Below, piece by piece: positions 41,675 to 49,810 of a stretch of DNA of 64,000 bases. The stretch is from contig NZ_CP188258.1 of the NCBI RefSeq assembly GCF_049994905.1, forward strand, positions 620,001-684,000, in the 5' to 3' direction. This DNA comes from Diaminobutyricibacter sp049994905 (GTDB lineage: Bacteria > Actinomycetota > Actinomycetes > Actinomycetales > Microbacteriaceae). Under the pieces are notes generated by a model. The model was given only the letters and a program-made list of their open reading frames with translations, made no database searches and was not told where the DNA came from. The position numbers and the translations under genes were made by a program. The stretch's first letter is position 1, and each line of letters opens with the position of its first letter.

Positions 41675-42535
41675 CTAGGCGGCCTTGCGGTGTGCGTCGA
41701 CGACGGCGCAGAACCGGGCGACGAGCCCGGCCATCGACGCGCGGGCGCCGTGCGTGTAGCGGCGGGGGTCAACCGCATCCGGCTGGGCCGCCAGCGAGCC
41801 CCGCAGTGCGCCGGTGTATGCGATGTTGAGGGCGGTGCCGACGTTCACTTTGCGGATGCCGGCTGCCACGGCCGCCGCGATCACGTCATCCGCGACACCG
41901 GATGAGCCGTGCAGCACGAGCGGCACGGGCACCTCGGCGGCGAGCCGGGTGATGAGATCCAGGTCGAGTTGCGCCGAACGATCCCGCATCGCGTGCGAGC
42001 TGCCGACCGCGACGGCGAGCCCGTCCACTCCGGTCGCCTCGACGAACGCGGCGGCCTCCGACGGATCTGTTCGCACGCCGGGAGCGTGCGCGCCGTCCTT
42101 TCCGCCGATCGCGCCGAGTTCTGCTTCGACCCACACGCCGGCATCGTGCCCACGGGCGGCGATGTCCCGTGTCGCGGCGACGTTCGCTGCGTAGTCCAGC
42201 TTCGATGCGTCGAACATGATCGAGCCGACGCCGAAATCGGATGCCCGGGCGAGGATCCGCTCGACGAGCGCGCGGTCCTCGATGTGGTCCAGGTGGATGC
42301 CGAGCGGGGAGCCCGACGCGAGCGCGATCTCGCGGCAGGCCGCGAGCAACGGCTCGGGCGCACCGCGGAAAGCGATCGCGTTCTCGCTGAGCTGCAGCAA
42401 TGCGGGCGACCCGGCGGAGGCCGCGCCGGCAGCGACGGCCTCCGCATGGTCGAGGGAGAGCACGTTGAACGCCGCGAGTGCCCGGCCGTCAGCCGAGGCC
42501 GCAGCGATCAGTTCGCGCGTGGGCGCGAGCGTCAC
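41675..42535 (-). CDS. Class II ketose-bisphosphate aldolase (tagatose/fructose type)
   Basis: 286 aa, Zn-dependent aldolase. ALAAFNVLSLDHAEAVAAGA at the start, zinc and base motif GIHLDHIED (His-Leu-Asp-His), SIMFDASKLDY, EAELGAIGGKDG and PLVLHGSSGVADD with the third zinc His. This GatY/AgaY/FbaA family cleaves tagatose- or fructose-1,6-bisphosphate. GTG start overlaps the GH4 stop (GTGA), so GH4 and aldolase form one unit. Confidence 0.9.
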   Translation of the reverse strand: MTLAPTRELIAAASADGRALAAFNVLSLDHAEAVAAGAASAGSPALLQLSENAIAFRGAPEPLLAACREIALASGSPLGIHLDHIEDRALVERILARASDFGVGSIMFDASKLDYAANVAATRDIAARGHDAGVWVEAELGAIGGKDGAHAPGVRTDPSEAAAFVEATGVDGLAVAVGSSHAMRDRSAQLDLDLITRLAAEVPVPLVLHGSSGVADDVIAAAVAAGIRKVNVGTALNIAYTGALRGSLAAQPDAVDPRRYTHGARASMAGLVARFCAVVDAHRKAA

Positions 42536-43848
42536 CGTGCCGCAGTCTCGAGCGTGCCGCCGAGCGCGACGGGCAGAAGCGCGGCGTGGCGTGCGGTGAG
42601 CTCGTCGCACAGTGCCCAGATCTGCTCGGGCGTGAGCGAGGAGGCGGCGTTCGCGTCCGTGAGTACGGCACGGCGCACGAGCTCCGGGTCGCCGGTCCTG
42701 GCGGCTTCGATAGCGAGTTCAGCCACCGAGAGATATGTGCGGTTGAGCGCGGCGCCCTGGGCGGGGATGGCGCCGAACGGCAACGGATGCACGCCCGTCG
42801 CGTCGACCAGGCTCGGCACCTCGACCACGGCGCCCTCCGGGAGGTTGTCGATGAGGCCGCGGTTCACGACGTTCGCGTGGATCGTGCGCTCCGTGCCGGT
42901 GAGGATCGAGTGGATGATCTGGGGCGCGTACTCGGCTGCGCCCTCTTCCAGCTCCAGCAGTTCGCCCGTCGCGAGAGCCGCCTTGGCGTGCTCGAACTCG
43001 GCGACGTTCTCCTCGGAGATGCCGATGTACTCGAGCGGCTTGAGGCGGAACTTCTCGATCTGGTCCGGGTCGCGCAGGAACCAGGAGAGGTACTCGGAGG
43101 AGTGCTCGCTCGTCTCGGTCGGGTAGAACCCGATGCGGCTGAAGATCTCGACGCGCACCCGGCGGCGGAGCTCGGGGTCGCGCTCGATCGCTTCGCGCAG
43201 GCGGGGGTACATGTCTTCGCCGTCGCGCGACCATTCGACCAGCCAGGCCTGGTGGTTGACGCCGGCCGCCCGGTAGTGGGTGCCCTCCATCGGCACGCCG
43301 ATGAGGTCGCAGAGATCGTGCACGGTCCAGTAGACGCTGTGGCAGAGGCCGACGGTCTTGATGTCCGGTGCGACGACGGACATCCACCAGACGTTCATCG
43401 CCATCGGGTTGGTGTAGTTGAGGAACCACGCATCCGGGCACAGGTCGAGCATGTCCGCAGCGATACCGGAAAGAACGGGGAACGTGCGCAGGCCGCGGAA
43501 GACGCCTCCGACCCCTGTCGTATCGCCGATCGTCTGGAGCAGGCCGGCCGCGGCGGGCACCTCCAGGTCGATGCGGGTGGCGGCGATGCCGCCCACCTGG
43601 ATCATGTTGATCACGAAGTCAGCACCGGCGAGGGCTTCGCGCCGGTCGAGGGTCGCAACGATCTCGGCCGTACGGCCGAAGCGACCCGCGACCTGCTCGG
43701 CGGTCCCGCGGGCCACCTCGAGACGTTCGGCATTGATGTCGTGCAGCACGATGCGCAGCGGGGGCAGGTCGTCGAAACGGAAGAGGTCGGCGAGAAGCTG
43801 GCGGGTGAAGACGACGCTTCCCGCTCCGAGGAAAACAATCTGGGGCAT
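42532..43848 (-). CDS. Glycoside hydrolase family 4 (alpha-galactosidase MelA-like)
   Basis: 438 aa NAD- and Mn-dependent glycosidase. NAD motif IVFLGAGSVVFTRQLL, NYTNPMAMN, catalytic metal Cys in LCHSVYWT and GVNHQAW, then FYPTETSEHSSEYL. The CHS plus GVNHQ combination is of alpha-galactosidase/alpha-glucosidase GH4 members acting on non-phosphorylated sugars. Divergent from the DeoR gene; coupled to the aldolase. Substrate is probably an alpha-galactoside; the subtype call is an inference. Confidence 0.88.
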   Translation of the reverse strand: MPQIVFLGAGSVVFTRQLLADLFRFDDLPPLRIVLHDINAERLEVARGTAEQVAGRFGRTAEIVATLDRREALAGADFVINMIQVGGIAATRIDLEVPAAAGLLQTIGDTTGVGGVFRGLRTFPVLSGIAADMLDLCPDAWFLNYTNPMAMNVWWMSVVAPDIKTVGLCHSVYWTVHDLCDLIGVPMEGTHYRAAGVNHQAWLVEWSRDGEDMYPRLREAIERDPELRRRVRVEIFSRIGFYPTETSEHSSEYLSWFLRDPDQIEKFRLKPLEYIGISEENVAEFEHAKAALATGELLELEEGAAEYAPQIIHSILTGTERTIHANVVNRGLIDNLPEGAVVEVPSLVDATGVHPLPFGAIPAQGAALNRTYLSVAELAIEAARTGDPELVRRAVLTDANAASSLTPEQIWALCDELTARHAALLPVALGGTLETAAR

Positions 43849-43882
43849 GGTGCGATTGTGCGACACTCTGTCTGGTCCGCGC

Positions 43883-43926
43883 AACAGAATGAGCGAATTG
43901 CGGATAATATGATCAGAATGAGTGAT
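43883..43926 (+). promoter_or_regulatory. Two direct CAGAATGAGYGA operator motifs
   Basis: AACAGAATGAGCGAA at 43883 and ATCAGAATGAGTGAT at 43912, 29 bp apart, in the gap between the GH4 and DeoR starts. A third copy lies at 40515-40536 on the other strand in front of the SIS operon. Probable operators of the DeoR-family regulator. Confidence 0.7.
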
Positions 43927-43959
43927 CGATTTACGATCCACTCGCTGAAGGGATGGGTC

Positions 43960-44778
43960 ATGGTCGCCGCGGCTGCTCAATCTGTGATCGCAGGTGTCAC
44001 GTCGGGACGCCGTGCCCAGCGCATGGTCGCCATCCTCGACCTCGTCTCGGAGCGCGGGTCGGTCAGCCTCGCCGAACTCGCAGAGACACTCGACATCTCG
44101 GCGGCGACAGCGCGCCGCGACCTCTCCGACCTGGCAGACCAGAATCTGGTCGTGCGCACGCACGGGGGAGTAACGGCGCTCGAGCGCGGACGCGAGATCC
44201 CCGTCGCGTTGCGGGATACGCGGTTCCAGGAGGCCAAGCGCGCGATCGCGAAGGCCATGGTGCAGCGGCTCCCGCCAGAGAAGCACGTCATCGCCCTGAG
44301 CGGCGGCACGACGACCGCGAGCGTCGCCCGTGCCCTGGCCAATCACCGCGACATCGCCGTGGTGACGAACTCCCTGACCATCGCCGGCCTGCTCTCGGGG
44401 TACTCCGGAGTGCGCGTCGTGATGACGGGCGGCTTCCTTCGTCCACAGTCGCTGGAGCTGGTCGGTGCGCTGGCCGAGAGCACGTTCAACGCCGTCAACG
44501 TCGGCACCGCGATCCTGGGGGCGGACGGCATCAGCGCGTCGACCGGCGTGACGACGCACGACGAGACCGAAGCGCGCACGAACCTGGCGATGGTGACGAA
44601 GGCGCAGCGCACGGTCGTCGTGGCCGACGGCTCGAAGGTCGGCGCGGTCGCGCTTGCGCAGGTTGCCGACATCGGGCAGGTGGAGATGCTGATCACGGAC
44701 AGCACCGCCGATCCGGCCGAACTGGACCGCCTGCGCGCCGCCGGCGTGGAGGTCGTCGTCGTCGACGTGGGCAAATAA
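43960..44778 (+). CDS. DeoR/GlpR family transcriptional regulator
   Basis: 272 aa. N-terminal winged HTH (RMVAILDLVSERGSVSLAEL, TLDISAATARRDLSDL, VVRTHGGV), then the DeoR C-terminal sugar-phosphate sensor domain (ALSGGTTTASVARAL, GALAESTFNAVN, VADGSKVG). These repressors sense sugar phosphates from their own pathway. Divergent from GH4-aldolase; repeated motif CAGAATGAGYGA in this gap and at the SIS promoter suggests it controls both. ATG chosen behind AAGGG; an ATG at 43920 is also in frame but sits in the operator. Confidence 0.9.
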   Translation: MVAAAAQSVIAGVTSGRRAQRMVAILDLVSERGSVSLAELAETLDISAATARRDLSDLADQNLVVRTHGGVTALERGREIPVALRDTRFQEAKRAIAKAMVQRLPPEKHVIALSGGTTTASVARALANHRDIAVVTNSLTIAGLLSGYSGVRVVMTGGFLRPQSLELVGALAESTFNAVNVGTAILGADGISASTGVTTHDETEARTNLAMVTKAQRTVVVADGSKVGAVALAQVADIGQVEMLITDSTADPAELDRLRAAGVEVVVVDVGK

Positions 44779-44835
44779 GCGAGGAAGACTCGTATTCTCT
44801 TGAGTGCGGACGCCGCAGGGGCGTACCGTTCGACC

Positions 44836-45096
44836 ATGGAAGCAGACGACTCGAGACCCGAGACCGACGACTACGTCATGGGGTACTGGATGTACGAGGA
44901 GGAAGGGCGCGCCTACCTGGCGACGCGTCCCGACCTGAACTTCGGCGACGACCATGTGATCCGCACCGTCGAACTCACCGACTACGGCCCCCGGGGCGGC
45001 ACGATCACGGTGAGCGTCTCGTACGACCTGTCGCCCGCGGAGGTGCAGGCGCTCATCCGGGAATCCCAGGATCGGCAGGCGCTGCGCGGAGAGTGA
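44836..45096 (+). CDS. Small conserved hypothetical protein
   Basis: 86 aa, acidic with many aromatic residues: DDYVMGYWMYEEEGRAYLAT, DHVIRTVELTDYGPRGGTIT, then a helix (PAEVQALIRESQDRQALRG). It looks like a genuine small folded protein but no family is recognised. No clear ribosome-binding site precedes the ATG; a TTG at 44800 in frame is an alternative start. Confidence 0.55.
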   Translation: MEADDSRPETDDYVMGYWMYEEEGRAYLATRPDLNFGDDHVIRTVELTDYGPRGGTITVSVSYDLSPAEVQALIRESQDRQALRGE

Positions 45097-45147
45097 CCCG
45101 GCCCTGTTGTGTGAACCGCCAGGAGCGGCCCGCGCTGGATGGGGACG

Positions 45148-45600
45148 TCAGCCGGCCGCGCGCCTGACCAGTTCGCCGATCCGCGCCGTCGCGTCCGCAT
45201 CCAGCGTCGTGATCGCGTATGCGACGGGCCACATCGTTCCGTCGTCAAGGCGTGCCGGGTCGTTGAACCCGAGCGTTGCGTACCGCGTCTTGAACTTCTT
45301 CGCGGGCTGGAAGAAGCAGATGTTCTTTCCGTTCTTGTAGTAGGCGGGCATCCCGTACCAGAGCTTCGGCGCGAGTTCGGGAGCGCTTTCCGTGACGATG
45401 GCATGGACGCGCAGCGCCATTTCGCGGTCGGACTCTTCCATCCCGGCGATCTTCTCCATCACGTCGGCCTCGTCGGCTGCCGCGTGGGGCTTCGCTCCCC
45501 GGCGTGAGTCCGTCCTCACTTCTGTGGCTCGCTGCTTCATCGCCGCGCGCTCCTCAGCGGTGAAAGCTTCAGGCGCTTTGGTCTCGTCCGTATCGCTCAT
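45148..45600 (-). CDS. DUF1801 domain protein
   Basis: 150 aa. A Thr/Glu/Ala-rich N-terminus (about 45 residues) precedes a DUF1801-like core: APKLWYGMPAYYKNGKNICF, FQPAKKFKTRYATLGFNDPA, and C-terminal DADATARIGELVRRAAG. Role unknown. GAAGGGGAG precedes the ATG. The 39-codon ORF at 21584-21703 keeps only its two ends. Confidence 0.82.
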   Translation of the reverse strand: MSDTDETKAPEAFTAEERAAMKQRATEVRTDSRRGAKPHAAADEADVMEKIAGMEESDREMALRVHAIVTESAPELAPKLWYGMPAYYKNGKNICFFQPAKKFKTRYATLGFNDPARLDDGTMWPVAYAITTLDADATARIGELVRRAAG

Positions 45601-45750
45601 CGGCTGCTCCCCTTCGGTTCGATCCCCTCCGACGAACCTAACCCTGAAGCCTCGGCTCTGCGAGCGCACGAAAGTCGCGCAGAGTGGTTTATCCGGCGCC
45701 GGGAGACCGCTTCTCGCACCTTTCGTGGGCGACGCCCTAGAGTCGCCCTC

Positions 45751-46386
45751 ATGCGCATCGGAATTCTGGGAACCGGCCCGATGACCCGGGCTTTGGGAAC
45801 AGGTCTGATCGGGGCGGGGCACGAGGTCGTCATCGGTTCGCGCGATCCGGCCAGAGCCGAGCGGCTGAGTGATGAGCTGCACGCTTCGGCCGGTGTCGAT
45901 CACCGAACGGCGGCCGGGTCGGATGTGGTGATCGTTGCGGTCGACGATCGCGCCGTGCTCGATGTGGTCGGCGCGATCGCCCCCGTGCTCGACGGCGTCG
46001 TACTCATCGACCTCAACAATCCCATCGATCCGCCGCACTGGGAGAGCCGGTACGCCGGGGGAGCGTCGCTCGCCGAGCGCATCGCGGCGGCCGCGCCCCG
46101 CGCCCGGGTAGTTAAGGCGTTCAACACGATCTACGCCGAGCGGCTCACCGATCGAGCAGGGGCCGATCCCGAGCCGGAGGGTGGACCCGTCCAGGTGTTC
46201 ATCGCCTCCGACGATGAGCCGGCGAAGGCGATCGTCGCAGGGCTCGCCGAGGCGATCGGCTGCCTCCCCATCGATGTCGGCGGCCTCCGGGTGGCCCGCC
46301 ACCTGGAGAATCTCACCGGTTTCGAGGTGGATCTCGTCGCGCGCGGCTTCGCTTCCTACGTCGGCGTACGTTTGCTCGCGGGCTGA
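45751..46386 (+). CDS. NADPH-dependent F420-reductase-like NADP oxidoreductase
   Basis: 211 aa. Rossmann motif MRIGILGTGPMTRALGTGLI at the very start, then VVIGSRDPARAERL and a C-terminal helical part (IGCLPIDVGGLRVARHLENL, with a Leu-Glu-Asn-Leu end typical of the family). Such proteins (NADP oxidoreductase, coenzyme F420-dependent type) reduce F420 or act as related reductases. No ribosome-binding site at the ATG; probably leaderless. A hairpin overlaps its stop. Confidence 0.85.
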   Translation: MRIGILGTGPMTRALGTGLIGAGHEVVIGSRDPARAERLSDELHASAGVDHRTAAGSDVVIVAVDDRAVLDVVGAIAPVLDGVVLIDLNNPIDPPHWESRYAGGASLAERIAAAAPRARVVKAFNTIYAERLTDRAGADPEPEGGPVQVFIASDDEPAKAIVAGLAEAIGCLPIDVGGLRVARHLENLTGFEVDLVARGFASYVGVRLLAG

Positions 46387-46414
46387 TCGGCGAAAGTCCC
46401 GACTTTCGTCAGCC
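46381..46414. terminator. Hairpin over the stop of the F420-type reductase
   Basis: CGAAAGTC-CC-GACTTTCG is a perfect 8-bp stem, extended by GGCTGA (which includes the stop codon) pairing with TCAGCC after a four-base bulge. Probable terminator ahead of the IclR gene. Confidence 0.65.
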
Positions 46415-46432
46415 GCACCTTAGGCTGGCCGC

Positions 46433-47188
46433 ATGGCCGGAGGTGCGGGCGACGAGCGCAGTGTCGCAGAGCGCGTCTTCGCCATCGCCGATGCATTCGA
46501 GAGTGGCGGAGAGCTGACTCTCAGCGAGGTCGCGCGCCGGGCCGGACTGCCGACCTCCACCGCCCACCGCCTGCTCGCCGAGTGGGTCGCCTGGGGTGGC
46601 CTCGTGCGCGGTGACGACGGGCGCTACCGGGTCGGCATGAAGCTCTGGCGGCTGGGCGTGCGGCAGCCGACGGCCCGCCGGCTCCGCGATGTGGCCCGCC
46701 CCTACCTCGACGACCTGCTGGAGGCGACCGGCGAACACGTCCACCTCGCTGTTCGCGATGGGCTTGGCGTCGTCTATCTCGAGCGCCTCTCCGGCCCGGG
46801 CGCCGTACCCGTGATCAGCGATGTGGGCTCGCGCCTCCCGCTGCATGCGACCGCCGTCGGACTCGCGCTCCTGGCCTACGCGCCCCAACAGGTCTTCGCC
46901 GACGTTCTGGACGGGCCCCCGCGCAAATTCCTCGCCAACACGCTCACCGGTGAGGCCGAACTGCGTTCGCGACTGGCGGGCATCCGCGCAACCGGGCTCT
47001 CCACGTCGGTCGAAGAACTCACCCGCGGCGCATTCTCGGTCGCCGCGCCGGTGCGCGACGCGGCCGGCGAGGTGGTGGCCGCGGTCTCGGTCATCGCCCA
47101 CGTCGAGCGCGTGGACGAGCCGCAGTTTCCGCTCGGTGTGCGGATGGCGGCCCGCGGTATGTCGGGTGCGCTCGGCTACCGCAGCTGA
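46433..47188 (+). CDS. IclR family transcriptional regulator of aromatic degradation (PcaR/PobR-like)
   Basis: 251 aa. N-terminal winged HTH (ERVFAIADAFESGGELTLSE, VARRAGLPTSTAHRLLAEW), then the IclR effector domain (EHVHLAVRDGLGVVYLERLS, LPLHATAVGLALLAYAP, FSVAAPVRDAAGEVVAAVSV). It precedes pobA on the same strand by 91 bp, in which a TTCC-N8-GGAA inverted repeat lies. Regulation of pob/pca by protocatechuate or 4-hydroxybenzoate is inferred from context. Confidence 0.9.
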   Translation: MAGGAGDERSVAERVFAIADAFESGGELTLSEVARRAGLPTSTAHRLLAEWVAWGGLVRGDDGRYRVGMKLWRLGVRQPTARRLRDVARPYLDDLLEATGEHVHLAVRDGLGVVYLERLSGPGAVPVISDVGSRLPLHATAVGLALLAYAPQQVFADVLDGPPRKFLANTLTGEAELRSRLAGIRATGLSTSVEELTRGAFSVAAPVRDAAGEVVAAVSVIAHVERVDEPQFPLGVRMAARGMSGALGYRS

Positions 47189-47194
47189 TTACCT

Positions 47195-47210
47195 TTCCGC
47201 TCAGTGGGAA
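47195..47210. promoter_or_regulatory. Possible IclR operator (TTCC-N8-GGAA)
   Basis: TTCCGCTCAGTGGGAA lies in the 91-bp gap between the IclR gene and pobA; the outer four bases are an exact inverted repeat. TTCCGC-type palindromes are common targets of IclR proteins. Short and unproven. Confidence 0.45.
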
Positions 47211-47279
47211 TCCGTACCCGCCGACGATGCCCATCCGTGACGATGGACAGACCTTCCCATCGACGCGAAAGGCGGAGCC

Positions 47280-48449
47280 GTGCGAACGCAGGTCGCCATC
47301 ATCGGAGCCGGTCCAGCCGGACTCCTGCTCGGTCACATCCTGCGCCGCGCCGGCATCGACTTCGTGATCCTCGAACAGAAGTCGCGCGACTACGTGCTCG
47401 GGCGCATCCGGGCCGGCGTGCTCGAGCAGGGCTCCGTCGACATCCTGCGCGACCTCGACCTCGACGCCGACCTCCAGGAGCGCGGGCTCACCCACCACGG
47501 CATCTACCTGCAGTACGAAGGGCAGCGCCACCACGTCGACTTCCTCGAACTGGTCGGTCGCACCGTCACCATCTACGGGCAGCAGGCGCTTGTGCGGCAC
47601 CTTCTCGCCGAACACGACCGTTTCGGCTCCGACGTTCGGTTCGACGTTGATGCCGTGCTTCCCCACGCGATCGATTCGAACGCTCCGTACGTCACGGCCC
47701 GTGACGCGGGTGACGAGCTTCGCGTCGATGCCGACTTCATCGTGGGCGCCGACGGCTATCACGGAGTATGCCGGCCGGCCATTCCCGGGGTTGCCGCCTA
47801 CGAGCGCGGCTACCCGTATGCCTGGCTCGGCATATTGGCCGATGTCGCCCCGTCCACCGACGATCTCATCTACGCCCTGCACCCCGACGGCTTCGCCATG
47901 CACTCGATGCGGTCGCTCGAGGTCTCGCGGCTCTACCTCCAGGTCGACCCCGACGAATCCATCGAGGAGTGGTCGGATGACCGCATCTGGGATGCGCTCC
48001 AGGAGCGCCTCGGGGTCCCCGGCTGGACACTGCAGCAAGGCCCGATCACCGAGAAATCGATCACCCCGATGCGCAGCTTCGTCGCCTCCACGCTCGAGCA
48101 CGGCCGGCTCTTCCTCGCCGGAGACGCAGGCCACATCGTGCCGCCGACCGGGGCGAAAGGACTCAATTCCGCCATCGCCGACGTGGCACTCCTCGGGCGC
48201 GCCCTCATCGCACAGCACGGCGGCGACGAGTCGCCGCTGCGTGCATACAGCGGCTCCGCACTCGCTCGCCAGTGGAAGGTGCAGCAGTTCTCCCAGTGGA
48301 TGACGGAGCTGCTTCACGTCGATCGCCGCCTCGCGCCATCCGAAGCGGCGTTCCGCTATCGCAGCCAGGTCGGCCGGCTCGAATTCACCACAGCGTCGCG
48401 GCATGCCGAAGCGGCGCTCGCCGAACAATACGCCGGACTCCCGTTCTGA
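47280..48449 (+). CDS. pobA: 4-hydroxybenzoate 3-monooxygenase
   Basis: Converts 4-hydroxybenzoate to protocatechuate using NAD(P)H and O2. 389 aa, the size of PobA. FAD motif RTQVAIIGAGPAGLLLGHIL, VLGRIRAGVLEQGSVDILRD, the DG motif IVGADGYHGVCR and the second FAD motif LAGDAGHIVPPTGAKGLNSA are all present. First enzyme gene of the pob-pca operon. GTG start behind GGAG. Confidence 0.94.
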   Translation: MRTQVAIIGAGPAGLLLGHILRRAGIDFVILEQKSRDYVLGRIRAGVLEQGSVDILRDLDLDADLQERGLTHHGIYLQYEGQRHHVDFLELVGRTVTIYGQQALVRHLLAEHDRFGSDVRFDVDAVLPHAIDSNAPYVTARDAGDELRVDADFIVGADGYHGVCRPAIPGVAAYERGYPYAWLGILADVAPSTDDLIYALHPDGFAMHSMRSLEVSRLYLQVDPDESIEEWSDDRIWDALQERLGVPGWTLQQGPITEKSITPMRSFVASTLEHGRLFLAGDAGHIVPPTGAKGLNSAIADVALLGRALIAQHGGDESPLRAYSGSALARQWKVQQFSQWMTELLHVDRRLAPSEAAFRYRSQVGRLEFTTASRHAEAALAEQYAGLPF

Positions 48450-48462
48450 GAAGGCACATCAC

Positions 48463-49227
48463 ATGACAGAACCCACCCAAAACCAGATCAGCGCCGAGAT
48501 CGCGGCCGCGCATGCTGCTGCGGTCTCCGCCGGTCCGCTGCCGCAGCAGGCGCTGCGCGACTTCGCACCGTACCGGAGCTCCGTGCTCCGTCACCCGACC
48601 CACGAGCTCGTGCGTGCCGACCCGGAAGAGATCGAACTCGTCTCGCCCGCCTTCGGGCATTCCGATGTCGGTGAACTCGAGAACGACCTCACCATCCAGC
48701 ACAGCGGTGAGCCGCAGGGCGAACGCATCGTGGTCACCGGCCGGGTGCTCGACGGCGACGGACACCCGGTTCGCGGCCAGCTGATCGAGATCTGGCAGGC
48801 CAACGCGGGCGGGCGGTACGTGCACAAACGCGACCAGCATCCTGCCCCGCTCGACCCCAACTTCAGCGGCGTCGGCCGTGCGATCACCGACGACGACGGC
48901 TCCTACCGGTTCATCACGATCAAGCCGGGGCCGTACCCGTGGCGCAACCACCGCAACGCGTGGCGGCCGGCGCACATCCATTTCTCGCTGTTCGGAACGC
49001 AGTTCACGCAGCGGCTGATCACCCAGATGTACTTCCCTGGCGACCCGCTGTTCGCGCTCGACCCGATCTACCAGTCGATCGTCGACCCGGCTGCGCGCCA
49101 GCGTCTCGTCGCCGGGTACGATCACGAGCTGAGCGAGCCGGAATGGGCGCTCGGCTACCGCTGGGACATCGTGCTCACCGGCAGCAGGGCCACCTGGATG
49201 GAGCCGGAGGAAGGCGAGCATGCCTGA
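48463..49227 (+). CDS. pcaH: Protocatechuate 3,4-dioxygenase beta subunit
   Basis: Ring cleavage between the two hydroxyls of protocatechuate. 254 aa. Non-heme Fe(III) ligands are visible: Tyr in GGRYVHKRDQH, Tyr in KPGPYPWRNH and two His in WRPAHIHFSLFG, as in the Pseudomonas enzyme (Tyr408, Tyr447, His460, His462). ATG with GAAGG upstream, 13 bp after pobA. Overlaps pcaG by eight bases. Confidence 0.95.
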   Translation: MTEPTQNQISAEIAAAHAAAVSAGPLPQQALRDFAPYRSSVLRHPTHELVRADPEEIELVSPAFGHSDVGELENDLTIQHSGEPQGERIVVTGRVLDGDGHPVRGQLIEIWQANAGGRYVHKRDQHPAPLDPNFSGVGRAITDDDGSYRFITIKPGPYPWRNHRNAWRPAHIHFSLFGTQFTQRLITQMYFPGDPLFALDPIYQSIVDPAARQRLVAGYDHELSEPEWALGYRWDIVLTGSRATWMEPEEGEHA

Positions 49228-49810
49228 AGACACGAACGCCGCCCGGGAATTCCTCCAGACGCCGTCGCAGACGATCGGCCCCTTCTACGGGTTTGCCCTG
49301 CCCTACGACGGCGGGCCGCAGGTTGCTGCACCATGGCGAGCCGACGCCATCCGCCTGCATGGCATCGTCTACGACGGGGCCGGCGAGCCGGTTCCGGATG
49401 CGCTGCTCGAGGTCTGGGGTGCAGACGGCGACGGCGTCCCGATCGCCCGCGCGGGCAGCATCACCCGCGACGGCTACACGGTGACCGGCTTCGGGCGCGC
49501 GCCGACCGACCGCACCGGGGTGTATTCGTTCACCACGGTCAAACCCGGACCGACCCGGGAAGGGGTCGCCCCCCACCTGCTTGTCACGGTGTTCGCGCGC
49601 GGCCTGCTGCACCACCTCTTCACCCGTGCTTACTTCGGCGACGAACCCGAACTCAACGTGACCGATCCTTTCCTCGCCGGCGTGCACGAGTCCCGGCGCA
49701 CGACCCTCATGGCCGCGCCCGACGCGGAGCGGAGCTACCGGTTCGACATTCGCCTCCAGGGCGACGGCGAGACCGTGTTCATCGACTTCCGGGGGGATGG
49801 CCGTGGCTGA
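49220..49810 (+). CDS. pcaG: Protocatechuate 3,4-dioxygenase alpha subunit
   Basis: 196 aa partner of PcaH; the alpha subunit lacks the iron. TPSQTIGPFYGFALPYDGGP start, LLEVWGADGDG, and GVAPHLLVTVFARGLLHHLF match PcaG. Starts inside the end of pcaH (ATGCCTGA) and overlaps pcaB by 14 bp. Confidence 0.94.
   Translation: MPEDTNAAREFLQTPSQTIGPFYGFALPYDGGPQVAAPWRADAIRLHGIVYDGAGEPVPDALLEVWGADGDGVPIARAGSITRDGYTVTGFGRAPTDRTGVYSFTTVKPGPTREGVAPHLLVTVFARGLLHHLFTRAYFGDEPELNVTDPFLAGVHESRRTTLMAAPDAERSYRFDIRLQGDGETVFIDFRGDGRG

Noticed and set aside
42478..43959. N-terminal extension of the DeoR gene (over 490 codons)
   Set aside because: Antisense to the aldolase and GH4 genes; the HTH follows right after the ATG at 43960.
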